Source: an uncultured Prevotellaceae bacterium (GTDB lineage: Bacteria; Bacteroidota; Bacteroidia; Bacteroidales; Bacteroidaceae). From it: a DNA stretch of 28,035 bases. A program made the position numbers and the translations under genes. The notes beneath the pieces were generated by a model that saw only the letters and a program-made list of their open reading frames with translations, did not search any database and was not told the origin of the DNA. Positions within the stretch are counted from its first letter, which is position 1. Each line of letters opens with the position of its first letter. The stretch covers positions 1 to 28,035 of the forward strand of contig CALAEY010000114.1 of NCBI GenBank assembly GCA_937891085.1, written 5' to 3'. Shown here piece after piece: positions 1 to 7,686 of the stretch.

Positions 1-27
1 AATAAAAAACTTCAAGGAGAAAGTGTG

Positions 28-519
28 ATGAGATATCATAACATTACTCATGACGATATGCTCAACGGACAAGGTTTGCGAACCGTCCTTTGGGTAAGCG
101 GCTGTGAACACCACTGCGATGAATGTCAAAACCCTATGACCTGGGATATAAACGGCGGTCTGCTTTTTGATGAGGCCGCGGAAACAGAGCTTTTTCAGGA
201 AGCTGCAAAGGGCTATATAGAGGGCATCACCTTTTCGGGCGGTGACCCTCTTCACCATAAAAACAGGGACGAGATAACAAGGCTTGCAAAAAAATTCAAG
301 CAAAGATTTCCGAAAAAAGACCTTTGGATGTACACAGGCTACAAATGGGAAGACATTAAAGACCTTGAAGTTATGAAGTACACCGATGTACTCATTGACG
401 GCAGATATGAAAAAGAATTAAGGGATGTACAGCTGCATTGGCGCGGTTCGTCAAACCAGCGTGTTATTGATGTGCAAAGATCGCTTGAAAGCGGCGAAGC
501 CGTTTTATACGACGATTGA
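28..519 (+). CDS. nrdG: Anaerobic ribonucleotide reductase activating protein (NrdG)
   Basis: A radical-SAM activase that uses S-adenosylmethionine and a 4Fe-4S cluster to place the glycyl radical on NrdD for oxygen-free dNTP synthesis; cytoplasmic. The cluster motif C-x3-C-x2-C is visible at Cys26, Cys30 and Cys33, followed by a TFSGGDP motif typical of the family. At 163 residues it has the usual NrdG length. The ATG at 28 is preferred over the GTG one codon upstream because AAGGAG (14-19) sits 8 bases before it. A Shine-Dalgarno this strong is unlike the Bacteroidales genes further on. nrdD would be expected just upstream, outside the window. The dUTPase follows 44 bp later, so this is a nucleotide-metabolism pair. 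Function is confident; a clostridial origin is inferred from style. Confidence 0.93.
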   Translation: MRYHNITHDDMLNGQGLRTVLWVSGCEHHCDECQNPMTWDINGGLLFDEAAETELFQEAAKGYIEGITFSGGDPLHHKNRDEITRLAKKFKQRFPKKDLWMYTGYKWEDIKDLEVMKYTDVLIDGRYEKELRDVQLHWRGSSNQRVIDVQRSLESGEAVLYDD

Positions 520-563
520 GATATAAAAATACTATCAGAAAATTATATTCGGGAAGTTTTATT

Positions 564-1079
564 ATGGAAGAAAAGATATATTTTGCAAAGGTGAGACCCG
601 ATGCGAAAATACCAAACAGAGAAGTCTGGAATGCAGGTGTTGACATATATCCCTGTTTTGACGAGGAATATATGATAATACCGCCCCACTCCACAAAGCT
701 TGTACCGACAGGCATCGCAAGCGCGATACCCGTTGACTACTATATACAGATATACGAAAGAGGTTCAAGCGGAAGCAAAGGTATAAAATACAGTGCAGGC
801 GTTATTGATTCAAGCTACAGGGGCGAATGGTTCCTTGCGACTACGAACACCAATGACAAGCCCGTGCTTATCACCAAGCTTGACCTTGAAAAACTTGACA
901 GTACAGTGAAAAAGTTGATTGAAGATGCCTATATAGTGTATCCCTATAAAAAGGCATTGTTCCAGGGTGTTGTGCACAGTGTGAACAACCACCTGGAAAG
1001 AGCGGAGCTTACTTATGATGAGCTGCTGAAAATACCGTCCGAGCGCGGTTCGGGAAAATTGGGCAGCAGCGGTAAGTAA
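564..1079 (+). CDS. dut: dUTP diphosphatase (dUTPase)
   Basis: Hydrolyses dUTP to dUMP and pyrophosphate, keeping uracil out of DNA and feeding thymidylate synthesis. The trimeric-dUTPase motifs are in order: AGVDIYP (24-30), PHSTKLVPTGI (41-51), ERGSSGSKGI (65-74), AGVIDSSYRGEW (78-89), a weaker QGVV motif (about 134-137), and the glycine-rich C-terminal arm RGSGKLGSSGK (161-171), which normally closes over the active site. There is an insertion of about 30 residues between motifs 3 and 4. The frame is open upstream from a TTG at 516, but the ATG at 564 is chosen: GGAAG lies 8 bases before it and the protein then has 171 residues. It is co-directional with nrdG, and a strong terminator follows. 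Confidence 0.92.
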   Translation: MEEKIYFAKVRPDAKIPNREVWNAGVDIYPCFDEEYMIIPPHSTKLVPTGIASAIPVDYYIQIYERGSSGSKGIKYSAGVIDSSYRGEWFLATTNTNDKPVLITKLDLEKLDSTVKKLIEDAYIVYPYKKALFQGVVHSVNNHLERAELTYDELLKIPSERGSGKLGSSGK

Positions 1080-1114
1080 ACCGCATTGATCCTGCTTTTC
1101 ATTTTACTCCTTTT

Positions 1115-1151
1115 GTGCCGTCCTGCAAAAATTGTGCAGGGCGGTACTTTT
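1115..1151 (+). terminator. Rho-independent terminator after dut
   Basis: A 13-bp stem, GTGCCGTCCTGCA (1115-1127) pairing with TGCAGGGCGGTAC (1135-1147) with wobble positions, has a 7-base loop and is followed by a T-rich run. It ends the nrdG-dut unit. Confidence 0.8.
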
Positions 1152-1160
1152 AGTTTTAAA

Positions 1161-1213
1161 GCAGGAGGCGCTGCCCCCCTGCACCCCTGCGCGCTTTTTT
1201 AGAAAAAGCGCGG
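1161..1213. repeat. GC-rich spacer with hairpin, clostridial style
   Basis: A C-rich stretch (GCAGGAGGCGCTGCCCCC and onward) leads into a 10-bp perfect inverted repeat, CGCGCTTTTT (1190-1199) / AAAAAGCGCG (1203-1212). From general knowledge this resembles dispersed intergenic sequence in Ruminococcaceae genomes and is foreign to the Bacteroidales sequence that follows. Bases 1214 to about 1285 hold no gene that I can recognise. Confidence 0.5.
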
Positions 1214-1285
1214 GAAAAACATTGCCAACATTATCTTATTGTTTTACTTTATTTTGCCAAGTCTCTACATTTCGCGTACACATCC

Positions 1286-2800
1286 GTGCGTTTAGTGAAT
1301 TACAAATTATCAGCATATTATTTGACAGAAAAGCCGTCTGAAGGTGTGTCTCTTTCAGAAGTGGTAAATGTTTCTGGTTTTAGCAAGCTGACGGAAGATG
1401 ATTATAATGAGCTTAGGAAAAAGAAGATTTCACATCTGGATTTAGGTAAGGTGTCTGAATATAAAATTAGCGAGCTAGAAAAAATGAATAAACCTACTAT
1501 CTCACATCTGGATTTAGGAGTTAGTTATTCAGAAGCAAATATACAAAATAAGCAATTAAAAGACTATTTATACTATTCAGAAAAGTTTGATAGTGGGTCT
1601 GATATATATTCAGAGGGTGCTAATTGGTCAATTATCTCAAATTATATTGTTAAAGCACCATGCATCATTATTAGAGGAGTAGGGGAAAAAATGCGGCTCG
1701 GCTATCTTGATGAAGGTGCAATGGGGGAGTATGGTTTGGCATCTCATGATATGATATGTCTGGAAACAAAACCAGGTATAGATGTGCAATATGCCGCAGC
1801 CCTCCTTTTATCAGAAGAAGTTAGTTCTGTCTTGCAATCTATTGGTAATGGCTCAATTGATGCATATTTGATGGCTTGGCTTCTGAATAAAATTCTTGTA
1901 CCAAATCGTTCTGAACTTGAACGCTACAAGTATGTAGCTGAAGCTAACAAAGAAGCTTTAAAACAATTGCTTGATGAGCAGAAGCAAGCCCATGAGCACT
2001 ATATGAAAGCTGTGCGAATGAGGAAGCATGCTTTGACGCAGTCTTTTTCATCGATGAAAGCGATGTTTTCTGCTCTTGATTATTACCGAAAGCAGCAAAA
2101 TGGAGTCATTAATAATTCAGACCAGATTTCACGTGTTAAGAAAACAACTGTGGAAGATGCATTCGCATTTCTGGCTGAGAATTTTGATGAAATGGGTGGC
2201 ACTTTAGAGCGTATAGCAGATATTAGCTACTCTTTCGGAAAATCAGAATGGATAGATCCAGAGCAGTTCATAGAAAACTATATTGCTCAAAATAGTAATG
2301 GTTGGCTAAATTTTAAAGCTCTAATAGCTTGGCAACATGGAGATAATCAGCTAAAACATGAATTTAGAGATCCTACTACTAATAAGATTCTCTTGCCAAG
2401 AGGGACTTCTGTCACAATGTTCTATTTTCCTAAGAATGCGTTAGAACATATTCTGAATAATGTGGTTGCTAATGCGAGGTCTCATGGCTTTGTTAATAAG
2501 GAGAGGAACGATTATCAGATTCTGTTCTCTTGGAGAATTGAAGGGGATTCTCTTATAATTGAAATAGCGAACAATGGAGCACCTATCCCTGAGGAGATGG
2601 GAACTGATTACATTTTAGAATATGGAACTTCTACGTCCCTTCATCAAGATGGACATAACGGTATCGGATGTCATGAGATAGATGCTATTATGCGAGAGTA
2701 CGATGGCAGGGTCAGGATCGTCTCCAATCCGAAAGAAGATTATGCGGTGAAATATGAACTTACTTTTAATCACATTAATATAAAGGAGATTAACTTATGA
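1286..2800 (+). CDS. 5'-truncated HsdS-like specificity module fused to a histidine kinase
   Basis: Residues ~1-230 resemble one half of a type I restriction specificity subunit: a target-recognition-like segment (IIIRGVGEK at 127-135, then the GNGSIDAYL and ILVPNRSELERY pattern) leading into a long helix (~210-270). The helix continues into a kinase dimerisation region with candidate phosphoacceptor His248 (RMRKHALTQ). The ATPase domain (~380-495) shows an N-box (NNVVANARSHG, Asn396), a G1-like IANNGAPIP in which Asn replaces the usual Asp, and a G2-like GHNGIGCHEIDAIM. The annotated GTG start is doubtful: the frame stays open upstream into the foreign DNA, and related proteins as I recall them carry an N6-methylase domain before this part. 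The gene is probably cut at ~1290. It overlaps the response-regulator gene by 4 bp, so the two form a cognate pair. The domain reading is by eye; DNA target and output are unknown. Confidence 0.72.
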   Translation: MRLVNYKLSAYYLTEKPSEGVSLSEVVNVSGFSKLTEDDYNELRKKKISHLDLGKVSEYKISELEKMNKPTISHLDLGVSYSEANIQNKQLKDYLYYSEKFDSGSDIYSEGANWSIISNYIVKAPCIIIRGVGEKMRLGYLDEGAMGEYGLASHDMICLETKPGIDVQYAAALLLSEEVSSVLQSIGNGSIDAYLMAWLLNKILVPNRSELERYKYVAEANKEALKQLLDEQKQAHEHYMKAVRMRKHALTQSFSSMKAMFSALDYYRKQQNGVINNSDQISRVKKTTVEDAFAFLAENFDEMGGTLERIADISYSFGKSEWIDPEQFIENYIAQNSNGWLNFKALIAWQHGDNQLKHEFRDPTTNKILLPRGTSVTMFYFPKNALEHILNNVVANARSHGFVNKERNDYQILFSWRIEGDSLIIEIANNGAPIPEEMGTDYILEYGTSTSLHQDGHNGIGCHEIDAIMREYDGRVRIVSNPKEDYAVKYELTFNHINIKEINL

Positions 2801-3255
2801 ATGATGAGGAATTGATAAATGTGTTGTGGGTAGAGGATGATCCCAAAATAATAGATACTTATCCACTCGATGCAGAAAGATATGGACTGTTTTTAGTACA
2901 TTTCCCATGCTGGGACGATGCTAAAGCTGCTTTGCAGAAGGATTATGCTCATTATTCAGCAATAATACTGGATGCAAAATGTAAACATCATCGTGATAGT
3001 AAAGACGATGCAATAGTTTTTCTTGGTCATGCTTTGAGCGACATCAAAGAACTGGCAAAAGAAAAAGGTGAAGTGATTCCTTGGTATGTGTTGTCAGGAG
3101 CAGCCGAAGATGATTTTACACGATCTATATTAGAGGATAGGCTTAAATGGGATGAAGACTGGACTCAGTCGACAAATAAAGTTTACTATGCTAAAGGAGT
3201 AGATAACGAAACTCCGTGTGGTGATAAGTTCCTAAACCTAAAATATGTCATCTAA
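2797..3255 (+). pseudogene. Response regulator, receiver half (gene split by insertion)
   Basis: A receiver (REC) domain with every key residue: the acidic pair in VEDDP (Asp14, Asp15), phosphoacceptor Asp59 in IILDAKC, Ser100 in YVLSGAA, and Lys133 in YYAKG. It starts inside the kinase stop codon (ATGA overlap) and should receive phosphate from that kinase. Residues 1-138 are native. The last 14 residues (from Thr139) come from an inserted element that supplies the stop. Removing 3212-3379 joins GAA (Glu138) directly to ATG (3379) and gives a 344-residue regulator with the effector half downstream. The split product might still act as a stand-alone receiver; nothing in the sequence shows whether it does. 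Confidence 0.85.
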
Positions 3256-3371
3256 GACAGCCTGTAATAGACATAATTATCGTATTTTTGAAAGAAATAT
3301 CTTTGATTTGTTGCATAAAACACCATTTAAGGAACGCTATTAAGCCTTTAGGAACTTATCACCACATGGAT
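3212..3371. mobile_element. 160-bp MITE-like element with 25-bp TIRs and 8-bp TSD
   Basis: The ends are inverted repeats, 3212-3236 and 3347-3371, matching at 23 of 25 positions. The inner 20 bases (TGTGGTGATAAGTTCCTAAA at 3217-3236 and its complement at 3347-3366) match perfectly. The element is flanked directly by TAACGAAA at 3204-3211 and again at 3372-3379, an 8-bp target duplication. Element plus one duplication is 168 bp (56 codons), and precise removal restores the response-regulator frame. There is no transposase; the only internal frame is 32 codons (3245-3343). An 8-bp duplication is known for IS66, ISL3 and some IS256-family elements, but I cannot assign a parent. Confidence 0.85.
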
Positions 3372-3378
3372 TAACGAA

Positions 3379-3999
3379 ATGCTTTATCAAAGAGTTCGTG
3401 TTCATGCCGAACGCTACAATAAGTTGTTCCAAATTCATCATATATATAAGGATGTGTTTGATGCAATGAAAGAAGTGCATTTGGAGGAAGAGACCATAAA
3501 TATGGAAGATCTGCTGATTCCTATACAATTTCCTGTCCAGAAGTATGTTAAGGATTATAATGATAGTGGATTTAAGAAAGCAAGGTTGCTATTAGAATCG
3601 GTTTTTAGGTCGATGATTCAAAATGGTATCTTACCTGATTTCGGAAGGAAAATTAATTTCACTTGGTCCTCTTACTTGCTTTGTGGAAAGGATGCCATTA
3701 ATGGACAAAAAGAAGTGCAATACAAATTTATCGGAAAAGAATCAATAATGCCGCATGTATTAGGTAAAAACTTGATAGCTATGTCTGAGTATTTGCCAAC
3801 AGATTTGCATAATGTTGATAAAAATCCGAAGAATAGTTTGAAATACTATTTAGAAACTGTCGATTCTTCACCATATTTACTAAAAAGTTATACAATGCAA
3901 TTATGTGATATTATATTATGGTATCGGAATTATTTGCGGAATCATCAAGATTTTGAGGAAAACTCAAAGAATTGGGAGAAACAAAATCAAAACAATTAG
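3379..3999 (+). pseudogene. Response regulator, effector half (separated by insertion)
   Basis: A 206-residue frame in the same phase as the receiver domain and almost certainly its C-terminal output domain. It is mostly helical and charged, with no recognisable helix-turn-helix, GGDEF or HD motif. Conserved-looking blocks include YKDVFDAMKEVHL, FRSMIQNGILPDFG, INFTWSSYLL and SPYLLKSYTMQLCDIILWY. The ATG at 3379 was an internal Met of the parent gene and is rebuilt by the target duplication. No ribosome site is evident, so translation would need re-initiation. The Pif1-like gene begins 33 bp after the stop. The function of the domain is unknown to me. Confidence 0.7.
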
Positions 4000-4032
4000 A
4001 CAAACGAGTACAACTAAACAAATTATAATCAT

Positions 4033-6090
4033 ATGGAAAACACGCAAATCGAAATCGACAGAACAAACGTAGAGCAGCAGATGGCATTTGACTTGGTCGC
4101 AAATACCGATAGTTGCTTGTTTATTACAGGTAAGGCAGGTACGGGTAAATCATTCTTTATCAAGCGTGTCTGTGAAGACGTGGATAAGAACTTCCTGGTA
4201 TTGGCACCTACGGGCATTGCTGCCATCAATGTGGGTGGGCAAACCATACATTCGTTCTTTGGGTTCCCTCTGGAAATCATTGGCCCCAACACAACACTTT
4301 ATGTAAGTGATGAGAAAAAGGAAATCTTGGAGCACATAGATACTATCATCATAGATGAGGCTTCTATGGTGAGGAGTGACTTGGTAGATGGCATGGATAT
4401 GTATCTGCGTCAGGCATTCAGCACCAATTATCCGTTTGGGGGAAAGCAGATACTGTTTGTGGGTGATTTATTCCAGTTGCCACCAGTGGTGAAGTGGGGC
4501 AGTGCTGACGAGGAAATGCTGATAGATCTCTATGGTGGGGGTGTGCCATTCTTCTATAAAGCACATGTGCTGAAGAGGATGAATCTTCCTAAAATAGAAT
4601 TCCGTAAGGTGTATCGACAAACAGATCCGGAGTTTATAAGCATCTTGAATAAGATGCGTGTGGGTGATGTGACTTTCAATGACCTCAAACCTATCAATAA
4701 GCGCGTAAGGCCAGATGAAGAAGATGCCGACTATTCTGTGACATTGACGGCTTACAATGCGATGGCAGATAAGATCAATGCGTGCAAGTTGGCCGAGATT
4801 AGTGGAGAGGAATTCTGCTATAAAGGGAAGGTCACTGGCCATTTCAAGATGAAGGATTCTCCTGCGCCTGAGAACCTCAAACTGAAAGTGGGAGCACAGG
4901 TCAACTTCTGCCGTAATGACTATACTCACGGCTGTGTGAATGGCACTATTGCGAAGGTTATAGAGCTGGATGATGACAAAATCACTGTACAGCTGGAGCG
5001 TGGTTCAAAGTTCCATGTGGAGAAAGTGACTTGGGAAAGCAAGGAGCAGGTTTATAATCGCGAAACGCGCAAGATAGAAGCAGAAGTGGTGGGTACATAC
5101 GAACAGTATCCATTGAAATTGGCTTGGGCCATCACTATACATAAGTCGCAAAGCATGACTTTTGATAAGATGCGCTTGGACCTTACGCGTGGCGTATTCG
5201 CTGCAGGTCAGGCTTATGTGGCTATCAGCCGTATGAGTAGCTTGGAAGGCTTGACACTCAGCAATCAGCTTTTGCCAAGCCACATCATCCAGAATCCTGA
5301 AGTACGTGCATTCGCCAACTCTTTCAATGATGTAGCCATGATCAATGATGAGCTGGAATGTGGTAAGTTGATTCATAAATATCTGACCGTGAAGGACTAT
5401 GATATGGCTGCAAAGGTTTGCTTGATGCAAATGCAGGATAGAATACGAAGCAATGACTATCGAAATGCAGCGTTGTTAGCAAAGAAGATGTTCGACTTGA
5501 TGCTGGATGATGAACACTTGCTTGGATATACAGCAGACGTAGATTTGCTGAAGGACTGCAGTGTCACTTGTCATTTCCTGAATGCTGTGCTATGCGTGTA
5601 TGGCAATAGATATGAAGAGGCTATAGGCTATGCAGACTTGGTGCTCAGCAGAAGGATGTGCTTTGAGGCAATGTTTATCAAGGCTCGTGCACTCTACGCT
5701 CTTGAAAGATATGATGAGGCTTATGATGTGAACTACATGATGATCACAGCATCAAGGGAGTCAGACGAGAATAGGAGCATAGACAAAAAGCAATACTTGT
5801 TTGAAGCAAAGCTCAATGAGAAGATTGGCAATTCTAATGGGGCAATTTGTAAAGAGTTGATAAGCGTTTGTCCAGAATGCATTTCTGCCTACCTGATGCT
5901 GAGGGATGAAATGCTTGATGATGGCATAACTCTGGAGCAGAGAGAAGATGAGCAGAATGCTGAGTTAATCGCAGCATTCAACGATGAAACGGTCTCTGAT
6001 GATGAGTTCAAACAGAAATTGGTAGAAGTGGATAAGAGTAGTAGGGCTTTCATAAAGCTCAAAAGAAGAATACATAAGGTGGAGTTATGA
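4033..6090 (+). CDS. Pif1-like SF1B helicase with repeat-rich C-terminal extension
   Basis: An ATP-dependent 5'-3' DNA helicase of the Pif1/RecD2-like group. Superfamily 1 motifs are in order: Walker A GKAGTGKS (33-40), APTGIAA (58-64), Walker B IIIDEASM (105-112), GDLFQLPPV (144-152), then AITIHKSQSMTFD and YVAISRMSSLEGL near 370-410. A non-helicase C-terminus of ~250 residues (about 430-685) carries helical, TPR-like repeats (for example AVLCVYGNRYEEAIGYADLVL and following). Pif1 homologues of this type are common in Bacteroidetes and are linked to replication-fork or G-quadruplex processing. Here it follows the split response regulator by 33 bp and overlaps the next gene by 4 bp, so it is probably in the same operon. 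Whether it works with the kinase system is inferred only from position. Confidence 0.88.
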   Translation: MENTQIEIDRTNVEQQMAFDLVANTDSCLFITGKAGTGKSFFIKRVCEDVDKNFLVLAPTGIAAINVGGQTIHSFFGFPLEIIGPNTTLYVSDEKKEILEHIDTIIIDEASMVRSDLVDGMDMYLRQAFSTNYPFGGKQILFVGDLFQLPPVVKWGSADEEMLIDLYGGGVPFFYKAHVLKRMNLPKIEFRKVYRQTDPEFISILNKMRVGDVTFNDLKPINKRVRPDEEDADYSVTLTAYNAMADKINACKLAEISGEEFCYKGKVTGHFKMKDSPAPENLKLKVGAQVNFCRNDYTHGCVNGTIAKVIELDDDKITVQLERGSKFHVEKVTWESKEQVYNRETRKIEAEVVGTYEQYPLKLAWAITIHKSQSMTFDKMRLDLTRGVFAAGQAYVAISRMSSLEGLTLSNQLLPSHIIQNPEVRAFANSFNDVAMINDELECGKLIHKYLTVKDYDMAAKVCLMQMQDRIRSNDYRNAALLAKKMFDLMLDDEHLLGYTADVDLLKDCSVTCHFLNAVLCVYGNRYEEAIGYADLVLSRRMCFEAMFIKARALYALERYDEAYDVNYMMITASRESDENRSIDKKQYLFEAKLNEKIGNSNGAICKELISVCPECISAYLMLRDEMLDDGITLEQREDEQNAELIAAFNDETVSDDEFKQKLVEVDKSSRAFIKLKRRIHKVEL

Positions 6091-6569
6091 AAAAGGAAAA
6101 ATCTGATATCTTTTATACATGTCTCATAGGGATCATGTTTGTGGTGTTCGTCATTTCTATGTATGAGGCTATGGTGAACAGACCTGCGCATTTAGAAGCG
6201 ATTAATGCACAGTATCTGGAGAATGCAAAGGCTGCTGTGGACTATGAGGAGAAAGACTTAATGCAGACTTATGATAATCTAATGGCAGAACTGGAGGAAC
6301 ATCCTGAAAATGGGTATGCGCATCTGTTTGTCGCCACATTGTGGTATGCTGTGGGGGACTATGACGAGGCTTCTGCCTCAGTGGATAAAGCATTGAAGTA
6401 TCTGCTTCCTAAGGAGCATGAGTTTCGTGCATCTGCCTATCTGATGAAATCGGGAATAGCATTGAGTGTGGATGATAGGGAGTCTGCCATAAGTTATCTT
6501 AAAGATGCTTTGAAGGAAACGCCCGATGATGAGTCTTTGCAACAAAGGCTGGATGATCTGATTGAATAG
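6087..6569 (+). CDS. Membrane-anchored TPR protein
   Basis: 160 residues with a short basic N-terminus (MKKEKSD), one transmembrane helix at ~9-27, and a helical domain with two or three tetratricopeptide-like repeats (AHLFVATLWYAVGDYDEAS, and SAISYLKDALKETPDD near the end). There is no signal-peptidase or lipobox site, so it is likely anchored in the inner membrane with the TPR domain outside the cytoplasm. Its start overlaps the helicase stop by 4 bp (ATGA), which argues for translational coupling. TPRs in both proteins suggest they share a partner, which is inference. Specific function unknown. Confidence 0.75.
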   Translation: MKKEKSDIFYTCLIGIMFVVFVISMYEAMVNRPAHLEAINAQYLENAKAAVDYEEKDLMQTYDNLMAELEEHPENGYAHLFVATLWYAVGDYDEASASVDKALKYLLPKEHEFRASAYLMKSGIALSVDDRESAISYLKDALKETPDDESLQQRLDDLIE

Positions 6570-6580
6570 ACATAGTGATG

Positions 6581-6666
6581 TAAACCGCATGAGACCGTGA
6601 GACCGACGTCCTGCATTTGTGACAAATGATGAATTAACCGATTAACCAGTTAACCGGATTAACCGG
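6581..6666. repeat. ~85-bp direct repeat, copy 1 (downstream of AbiE pair)
   Basis: Reads TAAACCGCATGAGACCGTG, a CATTTGTGACAAATG palindrome (6614-6628), then a string of ATTAACC/TTAACCGG units. Copy 2 at 8525-8615 has the same order and near-identical sequence. The unit is itself built of short repeats (GAGACCGT, ATTAACCG). The two copies are the same way round and bracket the toxin-antitoxin pair. Confidence 0.85.
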
Positions 6667-6711
6667 AAAATGTATGTGGTTCTGTATGTGGAGAACCTGC
6701 CTCTACATATT

Positions 6712-7686
6712 TTATAATAAATGTCGAAGAATGGTTACTAAACTTTCTTCAATCTCAGTTGCTGTAGGTATGTCTCTATAGGCCAAATCGGGCAATTCCC
6801 TTAGATAGGTGTGCTTTATAGATTGCCATAACTGGGTGAAGTCTTTAATGAGCGGTGAATCTGCAATCTCTCTGCTCTTCCATCCCTCTGGATCGTCAAA
6901 ACGGGCTTGGTCTTGTGCAAAGAGGGTGGTGAAATCAGACTTGAATGACTCTCCTTCAAGATAAAATGCTGTATCCTCGTCATGTAGTAGGTAATGTAGG
7001 TCATAGAAATGGCGTATCTTGGCTGCCAATTGAGATGGGTAGTCTTTGGCTAAAGAGTAGCGTAGCAGAGAAACAAGTTTTTCTGTCAGAGTACGCCTTT
7101 TATCTAACACATTTACCTCGAAAGGTTGCATCTGGTACTCTTCAATGAGCGCATCATTTCCCGTTATCTGCAGAAAGCTTGTAAGAAAACTTTTTAGCTG
7201 GCATTTCTGATGAGGATATGGATTGGCAAAAGAATTGATTTCTACAAGTAGTTGGCCAGCATTGATGGCTCCTGTATGCCAATCGTCCACAGCACGTGGG
7301 TAGGTGTAGAATGCTTTATGATAGTGAGATCCTTTGCTTGTCAAACCAGGCCGGACAACTTCTTGCAATCCCTCTGTCATAGTTTTTGAGGTGCGCTTGA
7401 TAAGGGCCTTTAGCTGGTTGCCGTTCAATGTCCATGCATCTGCTATGGCCACATCGATGTCCTCAGAGAAACGATGACCAATGCCGTATGCCTTGGTGAG
7501 GCTTGTGCCCCCTTTGAAGATAGCTCGTCCCTCAGTGTCATTCTTTGCCATTAGAGCAAGAGAACGACAAATCCAGTAGTCTTTTTCAATGAAGATACTC
7601 TTGATGCCTAATCCACCCTCTTCTTCTGGACGTGATGCTGCTTGGATGGCATCTGCAAACAGCTCTCGATTTTCATGTAGTTTCAT
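6712..7686 (-). CDS. AbiEii-family nucleotidyltransferase toxin
   Basis: A 324-residue member of the AbiEii/DUF1814 nucleotidyltransferase group, the toxin of type IV (AbiE) toxin-antitoxin and abortive-infection systems. The polymerase-beta-like motifs are present: an early EKDYW (34-38), FKGGTSL (57-63) and FSEDIDV (73-79), whose acids should bind metal; the rest is helical. Known homologues modify RNA or transfer nucleotides and halt growth when uncontrolled. It overlaps the upstream antitoxin gene by 4 bp on the minus strand, so the two are translated together, antitoxin first. No clear terminator follows; a GGTTCT/AGAACC inverted repeat at 6678-6697 is weak. Flanking direct repeats suggest it arrived as a cassette. 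Confidence 0.88.
   Translation of the reverse strand: MKLHENRELFADAIQAASRPEEEGGLGIKSIFIEKDYWICRSLALMAKNDTEGRAIFKGGTSLTKAYGIGHRFSEDIDVAIADAWTLNGNQLKALIKRTSKTMTEGLQEVVRPGLTSKGSHYHKAFYTYPRAVDDWHTGAINAGQLLVEINSFANPYPHQKCQLKSFLTSFLQITGNDALIEEYQMQPFEVNVLDKRRTLTEKLVSLLRYSLAKDYPSQLAAKIRHFYDLHYLLHDEDTAFYLEGESFKSDFTTLFAQDQARFDDPEGWKSREIADSPLIKDFTQLWQSIKHTYLRELPDLAYRDIPTATEIEESLVTILRHLL

Noticed and set aside
1132..1341. Small plus-strand frame across the junction
   Set aside because: It starts within a terminator hairpin, runs through the GC-rich spacer and out of frame into the kinase gene; no protein-like features.
3217..3366. The 20-bp perfect inverted repeats with a 110-bp spacer as an invertible promoter switch
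   Set aside because: Neither orientation opens or closes a reading frame, no promoter with proper spacing lies in the spacer, and the flanking 8-bp direct repeats fit an insertion better than an inversion.
6614..6628. CATTTGTGACAAATG palindrome as a CRISPR-like or tRNA-like element
   Set aside because: Only two copies ~2 kb apart, no regular spacer array and no cas genes; it is a part of the longer direct repeat.
6671..6697. Possible terminator for the AbiE operon (GGTTCT/AGAACC)
   Set aside because: Only a 6-bp stem without a U-run on the minus-strand transcript; the TATGTGG direct repeat there is just as likely to be chance.
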